From Isoetes taiwanensis (taxonomy: Eukaryota > Streptophyta > Lycopodiopsida > Isoetales > Isoetaceae), in NCBI GenBank assembly GCA_021234155.1, contig JAJEKV010000398.1, positions 45,138-109,137 on the forward strand: a stretch of 64,000 nt of DNA. Direction: 5' to 3'. Made by a program: the position numbers and the translations under genes. The notes below the pieces were generated by a model, which was not told the DNA's origin, did not search any database, and saw only the letters and a program-made list of their open reading frames with translations. This document shows, piece by piece, positions 45,851-57,424 of this stretch (position 1 is the first letter of the stretch; every line of letters starts with the position of its first letter).

Positions 45851-47280
45851 GTACCTTATTTCAAGAAATCAAACTTAATCTCTGAATACAAACACTATAT
45901 GAGTTTTGCTATTGCATTATGTTTTCATTTTGACAAACTCACTGTTTACTTGTAGTCGCTTTCCTTGGTAACTTTGAGGAATTAACACATGGTTGCTCAT
46001 TTGACATCGATCCATATGCATTACTTCAGGTTTGGAGAGGCGTTCGGATGCTATGGATATGGTTTACAGTAAAGCCTTATCTTGGTTGCGTGGTTTGGTA
46101 TTGAACTTAAATTTGGGTTCATGTGATGACATATGGTATCCATATCAAAGTTGCTTCCAGAAAGCGAATCATAAAAATGTAAGATTTTCAGTGTAATATT
46201 CTTGAAATTGTATGATGTTCTCCTTTGGACAACATCGTAGTGCATTGGTTTCACAAATTTAGAGTCCTCTTATTGCTTTGTTCATGATGTCCTTGGCAGT
46301 TCATATATCTGATTGATTAGAAAATGAAAAAGTGTATTCCTGGATGCTAATTACCAAACAATCAACGCAATTCTTAATCTAGCCATTGTCTGAGATTTTG
46401 TGGTAGTATCTATTCAGTGTCAAAACTGAGAGAAAACATGAAGGCAAAGCTGAGGGTTAAGATGGGTAAAGGTATGGAAAGTGAAAATGATTTAAGCTGT
46501 GGAAGAAGACTTAATATAATATGCAAAGGCAGTGTATTCTATTTCAAATATGAGAACATACATATACATAATATTGAATACATACAACATAGACCATAAA
46601 GATACATATACATAATATATGTTGGAATTCAATGCTTTATAAGGATTCGTGATTCACAGAGAATGGACATCTTTTATACTTAAGGACTTGCTGCTGTTGC
46701 AGCAGCCCTTCCTGCAGGGGAGGCTGTGGGTCATCTATGAGATGTTTAATCATGTCATCAATAACTTCCATTAACAATCTTGCTGCATTGCAGGTATTAG
46801 ATCTATTCTTGTATAGTCTATTTGCTTGTGCTTTGCCATGCAATTTTGATGCTATTTCTGGCAGGCTGGGAAAAAAACTTAAGATAACCACTGGTTGTGG
46901 CATTGAAAATAATAACTGCAGGATGTAAATGTAAGGTAGAGGGTAGGTTACATGAATAAATACTAGACGTAAAAATAAGGTTAAGGGTAGGGTAAATTGT
47001 GCTTAGACTCGGTGGAAAAGTATGGAACTGGGTATTCTGCTTCAACAACACGGGACTGTATACATAGGGGTTTCTATGGAGGGCGAGCTATATATATAGG
47101 AGTTTCTCCCGACCTGATGCACGCATACGCCGTATGCCCCTAACATAGAGGTGAACCCCAGGGTTTACATTCATATGGATGTGAACCAGAATTTGAGTTG
47201 AAGTATGTTAAGATGGCTCAAGGAGCTCATAATTCAAGTGCTTATTTGAGTAAGAAGGGGAAACAGACCAGCAAGTAGCA
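45851..47280. other. No confident gene; one unassigned minus-strand frame
   Basis: A minus-strand frame at about 46840-46640 reads ARLLMEVIDDMIKHLIDDPQ, which looks exon-like but is unassigned. A TATA-like segment at 47080-47110 resembles 56790-56820. Confidence 0.35.
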
Positions 47281-47556
47281 TTTCAGGACAATGGAGTGTT
47301 ATAAGGGTTCATTGAGACTGTGGATCTTTGGTATGCTCTTAGAGTACAAGCAGCTGGTTATGTGGTGCATGAGGCTATTCTTTATAAGAAGACTATGGAA
47401 GATCTCTTGTTGAGGTGTGTTGCTAGTCAACAGACTCATACTTTGTTGCAGCAAGCACATAATTGTCAGGGGCATTTTGCATCTAGAACAATAGCTCGAA
47501 AGATCATCCGTTGGGGATATTATTGGCCAACTCTTTACAAAGATACTAGTTATTAG
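47281..47556 (+). mobile_element. Ty3/Gypsy integrase zinc-binding fragment
   Basis: The frame reads LLRCVASQQTHTLLQQAHN, then GHFASRTIARKI, RWGYYWPTLYKD. This is the N-terminal part of a Gypsy integrase (the H-H-C-C zinc domain with the GYYWP motif). The CC pair and the catalytic core are lacking, and it ends in a stop at 47554-47556. Confidence 0.75.
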
Positions 47557-48560
47557 GAAGTTATATTGAGGAGGTTATATTTCTTTTCTAAACATACATG
47601 TAAAGGTATCATTTGGGGACATGTCCCAAGGGCCATACTAGTATATTTTATTGTGGGTTCTCTGCCATGAAGTGGCACATTTTCCCACTGTGGTCGCCAC
47701 AGTTGTAGTGGTATAGGAGACCATATACATGGTTGTATATGGGAGGTATATATACATGTACGTATACACATGCACGCGTGGAGGAGATATGCATGTATGC
47801 ATTACATATCTGGGAGGGGAGAGTGTTATCTGAGTAGGGAAAGAACACAGAGAGACGGTGTATAGAGAGATTATCTTGATCTAGCTATGGAGATTATGAA
47901 TCTTTATATTGTGCATTGCATAGACCTAGTAGATTGAAGCTTGAATTACTGGTGTTTCATCCTTCTTGCAAGGTTGCAGTTTAGGCTCTAACAGCTTCCA
48001 TGGCGATGGACAGGGAGTCCATGCGGGCCTGCAGGTCAGTGAGACCCTGTTTGTCCTGCTGCCTCTCGAAGTGCGCCAAGGGGATGTTGTCTTCTATTTG
48101 TTGCGCGCGGGTCTCCACCTCTACAATCCGATGGTTCTCCATTGCCAATTGCCTTCTATCAAGCCTGCAATTCGAGTATTGTTACTCTCAATTCTCGCCT
48201 CAAGTTGTTTCCAAGCGTCAATAGATGTCTGGTTTACCGTCCGACCTGAGCAGCAGTCAACCGCCTGCCAGGCTGACTTTGTTGACTGGGTCTTCTCCTG
48301 TGTCTCCCTCCTCATGGAAGAGGCTTCTCACTTGCCTATGCCATCTGGCTTGAACCATTTTCATGGTGGCCTATCCACTTGGTCATCCTAGGAGAACTCG
48401 TCGCCATGCGAGAGGTCATCAGGTTGCGGTTGGAGTTGGCATGATGCTAGGTCTTAGAGGGATGGACATTCATATTGGGATCGGGGCAGGGGGCTACATA
48501 AGTGGCCATGGCTGGTTGGGGTGTGGGAGATGAGGTCCAGGTAGAGATTAGTGCAAAGCA
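47557..48560. other. Possible LTR-retroelement remnants
   Basis: A minus-strand charged coiled-coil frame in two phases (about 48315-48121 and 48120-47990, ending in MDSLSIAMEAVRA and a stop) could be gag-like. The sequence before 47993 ends CTCTAACA like an LTR end. Neither is conclusive. Confidence 0.3.
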
Positions 48561-48561
48561 A

Positions 48562-48905
48562 AGGTATTGCTCAAAGGACTTTCTGGACGCCTCGAATCCA
48601 AAACTGGGATTCAAAAATGTCATTTGTGCATAACAATTTGGGCTCTGGAAGCCCTAGTAAGAGAATAACCAAGAGAGAAGTATTGCTCAAAGAATGTTTT
48701 GGACAGTTAGAATCCAAAACAGAAACTTGAAAACATCATATGCATAACAAATTGGGCACTGGAACCCTAGTGAGAGAATATGCAAGACATTAATATTGCC
48801 CAAAGGACATTTTGGATGCTTACAATCCAAAACGGGGACTCAAAAATGTCATTTGCACAACAATTTGGGCCCTAAACGCAAGATCCTAGTGAGAGTATAT
48901 GGGCA
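48562..48905. repeat. Three diverged tandem repeats of about 115 bp
   Basis: Units start near 48562, 48679 and 48792. Each contains TATTGCTCAAAGGA-like sequence, AATCCAAAAC and CCTAGTGAGAG. Spacing is 117 and 113 bp. Confidence 0.8.
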
Positions 48906-49022
48906 AAACCCTAACCCTAGAGAGAGAGTGTGACCCAAGGTGCTAAAGAGACAAGGATGCAAAGGTGCTAGAGAGAGAAGGATGGGAAGGCCCTAGAGAA
49001 CAGGATGAGAAGGATGGGAACC

Positions 49023-49320
49023 AAAACCGTTACACTGAATAGTGAGAATGCCAATGTCTTTGAGGGTGAATTCTAGTTTTATGTAGAAATTCTTCTATGG
49101 CATCCTAACTTGTTCGATTGTCCGTCTCATTTTTCATGAAAAAACGCAGGAAGATCATAAGCATGTAATCAAAGCCACTGAACTGAACAATGAGAATGCC
49201 AATGTTTTTGAGGATAAATTCCAGTTTTATGCAGCAATTCTTCCATGGCATCCTAACTTGTTCTATTATTAACTGAGTCTCTTTTTCATAAAAATGTGTA
49301 GGAGGATCATAGGCACATAC
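49023..49320. repeat. Tandem duplication of about 149 bp
   Basis: Copies starting at 49023 and 49172 share GAGAATGCCAATGT and TGGCATCCTAACTTGTTC, with about 85% overall identity. Confidence 0.8.
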
Positions 49321-49666
49321 AGTCTCTTTTATAAGCACTCTTTTTGGAGATTCTAGAGAATCCATTTATTTAGAGGCTGTGATGGGCATTTCTATTGTCA
49401 TTTGGATTGAAGCATGCAAAATCTAACATATATATTAGAATGGAGATGCAAAAGGAAGCACAAACTAGCCATAGGCAAGGGACCCTCAATCTACGTAAAC
49501 CAAACTTCAATAATATCTTAAAGATACTGAAATCTAAAAGTAGCTATGACAATCTTTAGTGCAATAGCACCTTCATTCTCATTATGAGGACTCGCAATAT
49601 AGGTATACCAAACACCGGCCCTAGATAGGCTTTTCATTCATCATAGCAACAATATACATCGGGTTT

Positions 49667-49860
49667 TTTTAAGTGAATGGGGTAACTGACCATAAGTACA
49701 ATATTGGACTACCCCATATAAAATAAAAGACAACAGTACAATGATAAGATAGGCGAAGTGTGAGAAAAATGGCGACAACTTCTCATCGGGATAAAAAACC
49801 CTGCCCTTTTGGGTTTCCGAGGAAAACCCTCATGAGAAATGCTCGCCAATGTTTTCGTGA
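49667..49860 (-). mobile_element. Very short LINE 3' end, hairpin-tail family
   Basis: Contains the family's 3' stem on the minus strand (AAACCC/GGGTTT, 49793-49816) with the same flanks as the copies at 22662 and 37211 (AAAACC...GAGGAAAACCCT). No coding part remains and the terminal sequence is diverged. Confidence 0.5.
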
Positions 49861-50147
49861 TAATGCATGTGCTGCGCGAACGAGAGTGGAGATGACTGAG
49901 ATCAATCGAAGAAAGAGTCTGTAGGTGTTTGTGGATTCTAGCCTGAAAACATAATAAACCACCAACATAAACATTCGTAAAATGCATTAGTCATAACAAC
50001 ACATGGATGTAAGAACTCCAATGAGGCTAAACCCGTGTATCCTGTGAATCACAAAAATAAAAAATGGACATAAATTACTTCAAGCGAAAAACAAGTAGCC
50101 TCCATCAGTATATACATTAAATAAATGTCAATGAGAAAATGAAAACC

Positions 50148-50560
50148 TCTAGAGGGGCTAGTCACGCATGCTACGTGAACAAAAAAAAAAGCCCTCTATA
50201 ACAAGGAGGGGCTGGTTGCGTGTGCCATGTGAACAAAATATGAATATAACATATACAAACTATCAAAAGAAATGAAAACTTCCAGAGAGTGGTCATGCAC
50301 GTGAACAAAAAAACTCTATAACAAGGGGGGTATACAAAACATGAAAAGAGATGAAAACCTCTAGAAAGGCTGGTCACGTGTGCCACACGAATAAGAAAAC
50401 CTCTATAACAAGGAGAGGCTAGTCACGCGTGCCATATGAACAAAACTGGTCATGTGAGCCACGCGAACAATAAACCTCTATCAAATGGAGGGGCTGGTCG
50501 CGCATGCCAATAAATGAAAAACAAAATTTTTATAATAACTGATCACGCTTGCCAAACGAA
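50148..50560. repeat. Degenerate minisatellite with GTCACGCGTGCC core
   Basis: About eight imperfect copies of a unit combining CTGGTCACGCGTGCCA, GTGAACAAAA and CCTCTATAACAAGGAGGGG, with units of about 45-60 bp. Copies vary in length and lose sub-blocks. Confidence 0.8.
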
Positions 50561-52233
50561 AGACAAAATGGAAGTTCAATCAAAATTTCTCCACATATGG
50601 GATCCTCCCAAGAGTTCGTCCAGAATCTCAAGATAAGCATATTTCTCATATAGCAAGTGCTTAGAAAAGTCTTCACTCCAATATAGGATCTTCAACAGGC
50701 TTAAGTCTTCATCACCTTCATCTTGTGAGGGGTTGTCTTGAATCCTAGAACCTTATTTGTTAACTTACATTTCTTATGGCCAATCTTGCATCCAAAGATA
50801 AGTTTTGACTTTGGAACTATTAAATGAATAAGATTCACCAAACCTTCTCTTTCTCACATAAGACGTCAAGCATATTAGAGATATCATACAACTTCATATC
50901 CAAACTTCATACAACTTTACTACCCATCTCATCATGAGACTCGCCAACCAATTCCATAGACTAACTATAGGATAACTAGTATGGATTTCTTATGACAAGG
51001 TTCTTAATGTCACGTCATCATATCCATAAATCTTAGGTTCCATATTTTCATGGATACTTCTTAAGTTTAGAGTGTTGAAAGAGTAAGACTCTGAGTCTCA
51101 ACACATCAAACAGCTGATGTCAATCTACTAATTCTTATGTCTTGATAAAACACAATTTAAATTTCATTCTTAGGTTGTTTAAGAGTAAACAACACACCTT
51201 GGGTAAATGTCACCTCATCCAATGTCCGTATATGCTTTGCAAAACTTTTGCGAAATAATAATTGTCCAATGCTACCTAAGTGTACAGTTCAACTGGTGAT
51301 AGATGTGCATGATTGTGAGAGTTTTGCTTCTAGCACAATGAGATATTGTTGCTTGTAAATCCAAAATATCCTTTGTTCCATGGTTCGAGGAAATAAAGAA
51401 AAACCACAACAAAGAAACTCTTAACAAGGATTTTTGAAAGAACACCATCCAATGCCCTGAAAGCTGGGCACTTTGATTTCTGCTTGTATTTCAGAATGTT
51501 AAAAGTCCAAGCTTACTAGTTACTTTTGCCTGACTCTACAGAGATCAACCAGTTAAAACCCAAAATAACTTTTTGCTGCATCATTTTAACGGGCAATAGA
51601 TGACATATTCAAGAGCATCGCAAATCAAACTCTGGCAGTCTCACAAATCTATTATCCAGTCTGCTTCAATTCACGAATTCCGTGCGCTTGCATTCAGTTC
51701 TTTTCCTAAGATACAAGAAGCCGATGTTTACACGAGAATTGAAGCTGAGGTCCGTTACCACCACACCGTTTTATAGCAAGTGTATACTTGGAGTTCCGTG
51801 TTCTCCACTTAATCCCGCAATAGGCAACCTAAATGGTCAAATTATGGTTCTCTACAAAATAATATTGATCTGAACGTGTAAAGGTTTGGAGGCTTGCAAA
51901 ATAAATTAATGCCTTCAAGGTCTTAAAAAAGATGTTGATAATACCTGACAAGGACCCTGGAATACCAGCAGAGAAGGAATACTTCATGAAATTAGATGTT
52001 GGAGGGAACATTTCACTACTGAGGTCTACCCTGATGGCAAGTTGCCAGTCACCAGATATCAGTGATCTTAGAATTTCTTGATGAAGGATATCCTTGAAAT
52101 GTCTATCTGAGTCGAAGGAAATATCTGAGTTTTTGAGTGCAATTCAATGTTAATGAAACTGAAGTTTTTGCCTGCTTGTGCAGTGAAACCAGAAGAGAAA
52201 ATAAGAACACATATCATATATTCAACATCTGCA
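50561..52233. other. 3' flank of GLE1, no other gene recognised
   Basis: AT-rich with short frames only. The GLE1 3' untranslated region should lie at the high-coordinate end. Confidence 0.4.
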
Positions 52234-54174
52234 TCAATATAATGCCTCCTGAAACAAAATTGCTGAACGATCGGCTTGGGGCACCCGACATCCTTCAGGT
52301 AATTTCTTGTAGGCCTCAGTCCCTAGATATGTTTCTAGCTGATTAATGATGGCCGTAGCATCTGGATCATTTTTGGCCTTCAACTTTAGAAGAAACTCTG
52401 ATATATTTCTCAAGATCTTGAGAAAAGGCTTCGGGTAAACTTGAAAAAGCCGATACCCAGCGATTTCCAAGTAAGCATGTAACGCTGTTGCAGTGATGCG
52501 ATTTGCTGGGAGCCTATTCAGAAATCGTGCAAACCACTGCCATCCATTTGCTATACCATGAGGATTACTACCACTATATGGTTCCCCTTGCGTTATTGCA
52601 GCATAAAAATGCATGTGTGCCTTCATACGGATAAGAAATGTATCTGTGCTCTCCAACTTCCCTTCTCCCTCCGTTTGGAAGCCAAGTGCACTATAGTAAG
52701 CTTCATTGCTCATCCTATCCTTTGAAAAGTTGATATACTTTGGAACACTCAGAATGCAGACATCATTCAGCTTTCCCAACATGATATCCATGAAGTCTGG
52801 TATTTGCACTGAAACATTTATCACCACTTGGGCAAGAGCAAATGCGTATGACGAAAATCTTATCACTTGTGATTCACACTGAGATAACAATTTAGATGCC
52901 AGGGTGACTATACCATATTGTGTCCCACTTCCCATCAGTTGAATTATCTGAGAGGTCTTCTGTCTTAATTGTTCTTCATTAAGAGCAATCTGTGTGGCAA
53001 TTAAAGTTATTTTGCGCTCTAAAGCCTTGAGATCCTTTTTATATACTGGATTACTCAGTATAGGTTCAAGTGCACCTTGTAAAGCCTTCAACTTTTCTGT
53101 TCTGATTGCCTCCATCTCCAGAGCCTTCTCCGAAGCAATCACTCTTGGTTTTGTTTCTTTAGCATCTTCAACTTTCTTGGCCTCAAGTTCCTTTTCGAAC
53201 TGAGCTTTTCTTTCTCCCTCAGCACGCTGCTGTGCTGCTGCAGCTGCTGCAGCTGCCTTTGCCTCCCTTTCTGCCTTTGCTGCAGCTGCTGCCCTTTCAG
53301 CTTCCAATTGTTGAGTGGCTATCTTTCTAGTCTCGGCTTCAGCTCGAGCCCTAGCAAGTTCTTCCTCTCTCTTCCTAGCTTCTTCTGTAGCAACTTCTTT
53401 TCTGATCTTCCGCTCTTCAACCTGAGAACGTTGCTCATGACTGCGCTGTATCGCAGACAAATGCTCATCTCTGGCCTCAGCAATAGAACGCTGGTATTGC
53501 TTATCTAACCTGCTGGCCATCTGACATTTTGCTTCCTCCTCTTTTAAAACAAGGGAAATCCTGTTTTCTGACCTCTTTCTTTCTTCATAACAGGCACTTT
53601 CCAATAATTCCTTTCTATGCCTGAACTCTTCTTGAACCCTAAGTAGTCTTGCCCGTTCTGTCTCAGCTAAAGTTGCTTCAGCTACACTAGTCTTTGGAAG
53701 AAACAGGCATCCATCCAACCCTAACTTCATCATTTGACCTAATTCATCAGAAAGCAGTACCTGTTTCCGGTCTGATTCTTCATCGACTAAGCTTTCGTCA
53801 TCGCTCACGTTAGTCTTCTTTATTTCCTCAAATTCATCATCACTTTCGCTATCTTCGTCCTCATCATCGTCATCAAATACTCGCATGGCAAAAGGGCGAC
53901 TGGGTCTGCCAAAATCTGCCGGAACAGAAATCTCGCGCCATGAAAACTGCGAGGATGGATGCTCAGGCGTAGGATGATCATCTCCCAAACGAGTTGGTGT
54001 AGAGAAAAAAGGATTTGGCTTAGGAGCCAGAGTATTGAGCTCATGCCGGAGGATATCCAAGGTCCAGTCCGGATTTGGGTTAACAAGCCTTGCGACATGC
54101 TCCCAGGAATGGTGTGTTTGAGCTAGATTATGCAGGCTCTTGGGCACAAGCTGCAGTTCTACAGGCCGGCCCAT
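52234..54174 (-). CDS. GLE1: GLE1-like mRNA export factor (nucleoporin)
   Basis: A single uninterrupted frame of 646 residues. The first ATG (54174) is chosen: the longer reading to 54210 would begin at TTG, and the protein opens MGRPVELQL. Order: N-terminal plant-type block with PDWTLDILRHELN (about 33-45), acidic stretch DDDDEDEDSESDDE (about 100-114), a long charged coiled coil with Ala/Glu/Lys repeats (about 170-370), then the conserved GLE1 domain (about 380-640) with TFLIRMKAHMHFYAAI, NPHGIANGWQWFARFLN and TATALHAYLEIAGYRLF. GLE1 sits at the cytoplasmic face of the nuclear pore and, with inositol hexakisphosphate, activates the DEAD-box ATPase DBP5 (plant LOS4) for mRNA release. The length is close to that of plant GLE1. 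The lack of introns is notable; no downstream poly(A) tract supports a processed copy. Confidence 0.93.
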   Translation of the reverse strand: MGRPVELQLVPKSLHNLAQTHHSWEHVARLVNPNPDWTLDILRHELNTLAPKPNPFFSTPTRLGDDHPTPEHPSSQFSWREISVPADFGRPSRPFAMRVFDDDDEDEDSESDDEFEEIKKTNVSDDESLVDEESDRKQVLLSDELGQMMKLGLDGCLFLPKTSVAEATLAETERARLLRVQEEFRHRKELLESACYEERKRSENRISLVLKEEEAKCQMASRLDKQYQRSIAEARDEHLSAIQRSHEQRSQVEERKIRKEVATEEARKREEELARARAEAETRKIATQQLEAERAAAAAKAEREAKAAAAAAAAQQRAEGERKAQFEKELEAKKVEDAKETKPRVIASEKALEMEAIRTEKLKALQGALEPILSNPVYKKDLKALERKITLIATQIALNEEQLRQKTSQIIQLMGSGTQYGIVTLASKLLSQCESQVIRFSSYAFALAQVVINVSVQIPDFMDIMLGKLNDVCILSVPKYINFSKDRMSNEAYYSALGFQTEGEGKLESTDTFLIRMKAHMHFYAAITQGEPYSGSNPHGIANGWQWFARFLNRLPANRITATALHAYLEIAGYRLFQVYPKPFLKILRNISEFLLKLKAKNDPDATAIINQLETYLGTEAYKKLPEGCRVPQADRSAILFQEALY

Positions 54175-54210
54175 TGCTCCTCCTCTGCTTTGCCGGAACA
54201 CGACATTCAA

Positions 54211-56873
54211 AAATTGCTGCCACGTATTCCAGCCACATCAGCGCCCATTGAATATGCCACCGCGACTCGCTGGCAGCAGTGTATTTTTTTTGTGGGGCCG
54301 ATCAAGTGACAATTAGGGTATAGTCTACATGAAGATGTCAACAGGGACTCTTTCATGTCAATATGAATGCAGCGATAGAAACAGGGTCACATGAAGATCC
54401 AAACGCACCATCCGTTCTTGCCGTTCTTGTTCTGCCCGCTGATTTCTGGATTGCTGCCAAGTACCCTGAGATCTGCACGTGCTGATATCCAAGAGATTCA
54501 TGTTGACATGAATCCGTCCAACCGAGGAGAGAGTCGGTGGGATGGATTGATGTCAACATGAAGAGATTCATGTGACCCCTCTGTTTTCTGTTTTTGACGT
54601 CTACTGGAAGATGTTGATATCTTCATGTGACCTCGCCCTTACCAAACGACCTGGATCGAAGGGTTCGAAAAAGTGGGGGTCATGTCACTGGCAAGTTTTT
54701 GTCGGACGTCAAGCCGTTGAGACGCTCAGTGTGTAAACTGCTCCAGCGGTTCTGGGATGAACGGCTCAGACGTCAAACCGGTCGTCTCAGATGAACTACA
54801 TGTGAATACTAAAAAATTTACATGTGAGGCGCCTCTTAGGCCCTTAAACTTCCAGTTGGAATTCAAAATTTCTAGTTTAGGTTTTTGGATGCCCGCAAAA
54901 TTCCAGTACAAAATAACATAGTTAAGTATAAAATCCGGTATACCCAAGTTTTGTTCCTTATTAAATTTGGTACGCATTATGTAGGCGGCAAATTGTCTGG
55001 TAAGGCTTAGAAAGTTTTTCGAACCCTGGATCGAGCCCCCTTTCGACCTTATGAGACCTTCCCCTTCTGAGACCTTCGGATCACATTCCGAAAAGCCCGC
55101 TTAAAACTTTAAAATTCAACACATTTAATGTATGCATCTGGACATTACCTAGTGCATGCATGACATTATCCAAAAAAGGAAATTTGCTAATGCACTGTGG
55201 ATTGCCCTTTCACCAAAGTCAAGCTTGTGTCTGGAAGCAAATAGTGTTGATAAAGAACAGCTTGACATGTATCTGAGAAATCCTGGTTTTAGGATCGAAT
55301 TGAAGCTAGCAAGTGAAATTTTCTTATTTTGAAACCGACCCTTGTGCTGCATTGATTACTAGAAGATCTGGATGGGCGCTCGAGTTTGGATGTGTAAGCC
55401 TTTTTGCAAATACGTAATAAATCTGAGATGGGTTGTTTTAGGGATGCATTTACTTAGAGACCTTATCTTGATCTTGAAGATGACCATCTATACGTCTGTT
55501 GTAAGCTTGGGTTATGTGTGCCAATACCCTGAAATTATGAGTAGTTTCCAATATGGTGCTGATATGACGCAGCCAAATACATTCATTTATGGGAAAAAAA
55601 CTCTTGGGAGATCCATCGCCGAACCAGCAACCATCAAACCAGTGGCCTTCTATGTCGAACTCTGCATGCCTGACCTTTCTTCTCGTCTATAACCCTATGA
55701 GAATTAGGAAGAATGTTGCCTCACTGCCTCCTATTTCTCAAATCTTTAGAATCGCTGCCTCTTATCTGTCAAATCCGTTTAATCTTCTCCCCTGAGGTTT
55801 CTCCCCTAAGGTTTCAATCTGTTCAATCCGACCAAAAATTCGCTTCTCTCTAATCTGCTCCAAAATCCTCATTCTGACCATGAGAATCGGGAAGAATTGT
55901 TGCTCCACTGCCTCCTCTTTCTCAAATCCTCTAAAAGAGCTCCTCTTCTGATTTCAATGGCAAGGAGGGCTCTTCTGCTTCAGGTCGCGACTACATGATG
56001 GCTTGCTAATGTAGGATAACGTCGATCAATGGCAACCAAGGCAGCCACTCACATCATGTGACTCTAAGTGGTTTGCCCTTCTAAACCATCCGATTGGTAC
56101 ATCGAATGATACAATTCGGAGTATTCTTCCACCCAACATCTAAGCAAGGGTTTGCCCTTCGGGCAATCCAAAAATTCATGTTGTAGGCTCCTGACAATAG
56201 GAGTCTTTTCCCTGAACCTAGGAAAGGGACGGGTGTGAGGTGAATTTACCTGATCATGGATGTGAAAAAACTGACGACAGAATTGCGATTTCTTGAGATT
56301 GTAAATTCTAATATGCCTTGAGTTTTTGGGTTTCTACTATGCATAGAATCTTTCCTAATAGCCGTCTAGATACAGTATGTGAAGAGACCAAAAGGCTATT
56401 CATGGTCTTAATGATAATGAAATGTTATATGGGAATAAGCTATATACTACAGGATCATCGGCACAAAGAAAGTACACCAAGTAGGTAGTTTTTGAGGTGG
56501 CGCACGAGGGTAAAGCCACAAGTGCACCGCCGAGTTTGACGGCATCGTCGAGGAATTTTCAAGTGTAACTTCTTCATGGCGACGATTCCTTGATGTAATA
56601 AACGTTAGCTTCAAATATACATTAGTCTTCAAGGCCCTTACCCAAGAAAATCACGTAGAAGGCCCGTATAAACCAAGTGAGTGTCTGGAAGGGATTTTTT
56701 TTCCAATGTTTCCGTACATAAATCTCCATCTTACTGACATTCTAATGTACTTTCTCGATGGAAGAGGTGTTTTTCCAACACTTTTACGTATGTATATAGG
56801 GGTGTTTCTTCTCACCCTAAGCACGCAGGTGATATATGCTCATGTGATAAGTGTGAATCCCTTGAGTGTCCTT
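54211..56873. other. Upstream of GLE1 and intergenic, no gene recognised
   Basis: Probable GLE1 promoter side, then unassigned sequence. Short frames (55372-55692) show no motif. Around 54300-54620 words such as ATGTCAACATGAA and GATTCATGT recur on both strands. Confidence 0.4.
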
Positions 56874-56981
56874 AACCCATAGGTCTTGCAATTTATCACG
56901 ATCCAACTGTTCACAACCATTGGATCTAACCCACAGGTCTTGCAATTTATCACGATCCAACCGTTCACAACTGTTGGATCA
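56874..56981. repeat. 54-bp tandem duplication
   Basis: Copies at 56874 and 56928, each with AGGTCTTGCAATTTATCACG, are over 90% alike. Confidence 0.85.
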
Positions 56982-57386
56982 AACATGGGATATAATGGCT
57001 AGCTAAAAATTATCACGATAATACCTAGATAGTATCACGATAATCTTCCGACTATTATAATATTCTAATTTATTAACCGGCAGGCTTTTGGATCAAAGCA
57101 ATCTTGAACGTCCATTGTAGATCCGTGATATGACGGAACCAATCGATTGTAGCTTCGGATTCAGGTCTGGATGTTGATGTCTTGGTCTGGATGCTGATAA
57201 TTTTGCCCTGGTTCTGATAATCGCGCTATGGCTGCTGATAAACGTTGTTGTGGGTCTGATAATCTTGCATCGGGTCTTCATAATCCAGGCTTGGTATTCA
57301 ATGTCAAGTAGCCTGCCGGTTAAAGGGGTTCACCTCCCCTGCTCTGCTGCAGATTGATACAACAGATCACCTCTCTCATTACGCCA
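56982..57386. other. No recognisable gene
   Basis: Holds loosely repeated CTGATAAT-type words (57150-57290), but no gene. Confidence 0.35.
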
Positions 57387-57424
57387 GATAAATGGGCTCG
57401 CCCCTCCGGGATCGCCCATTTATC
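57387..57424. repeat. Small perfect hairpin
   Basis: GATAAATGGGC (57387-57397) pairs with GCCCATTTATC (57414-57424) around a GC-rich 16-base loop. Confidence 0.75.

Noticed and set aside
47966-48391. Plus-strand 141-codon frame as a gene
   Set aside because: It is probably the antisense of a gag-like minus-strand coiled coil, and it lacks recognisable motifs.
48900-48920. Telomere-like CCCTAACCCTAG
   Set aside because: Fewer than two full units, which is within chance.
50148-50560. CRISPR-like array
   Set aside because: The repeats are degenerate, unit lengths vary, there are no unique equal spacers, and the genome is a plant's.
54175-54210. GLE1 start 12 codons further upstream
   Set aside because: That reading begins with TTG. 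The first ATG is at 54174.
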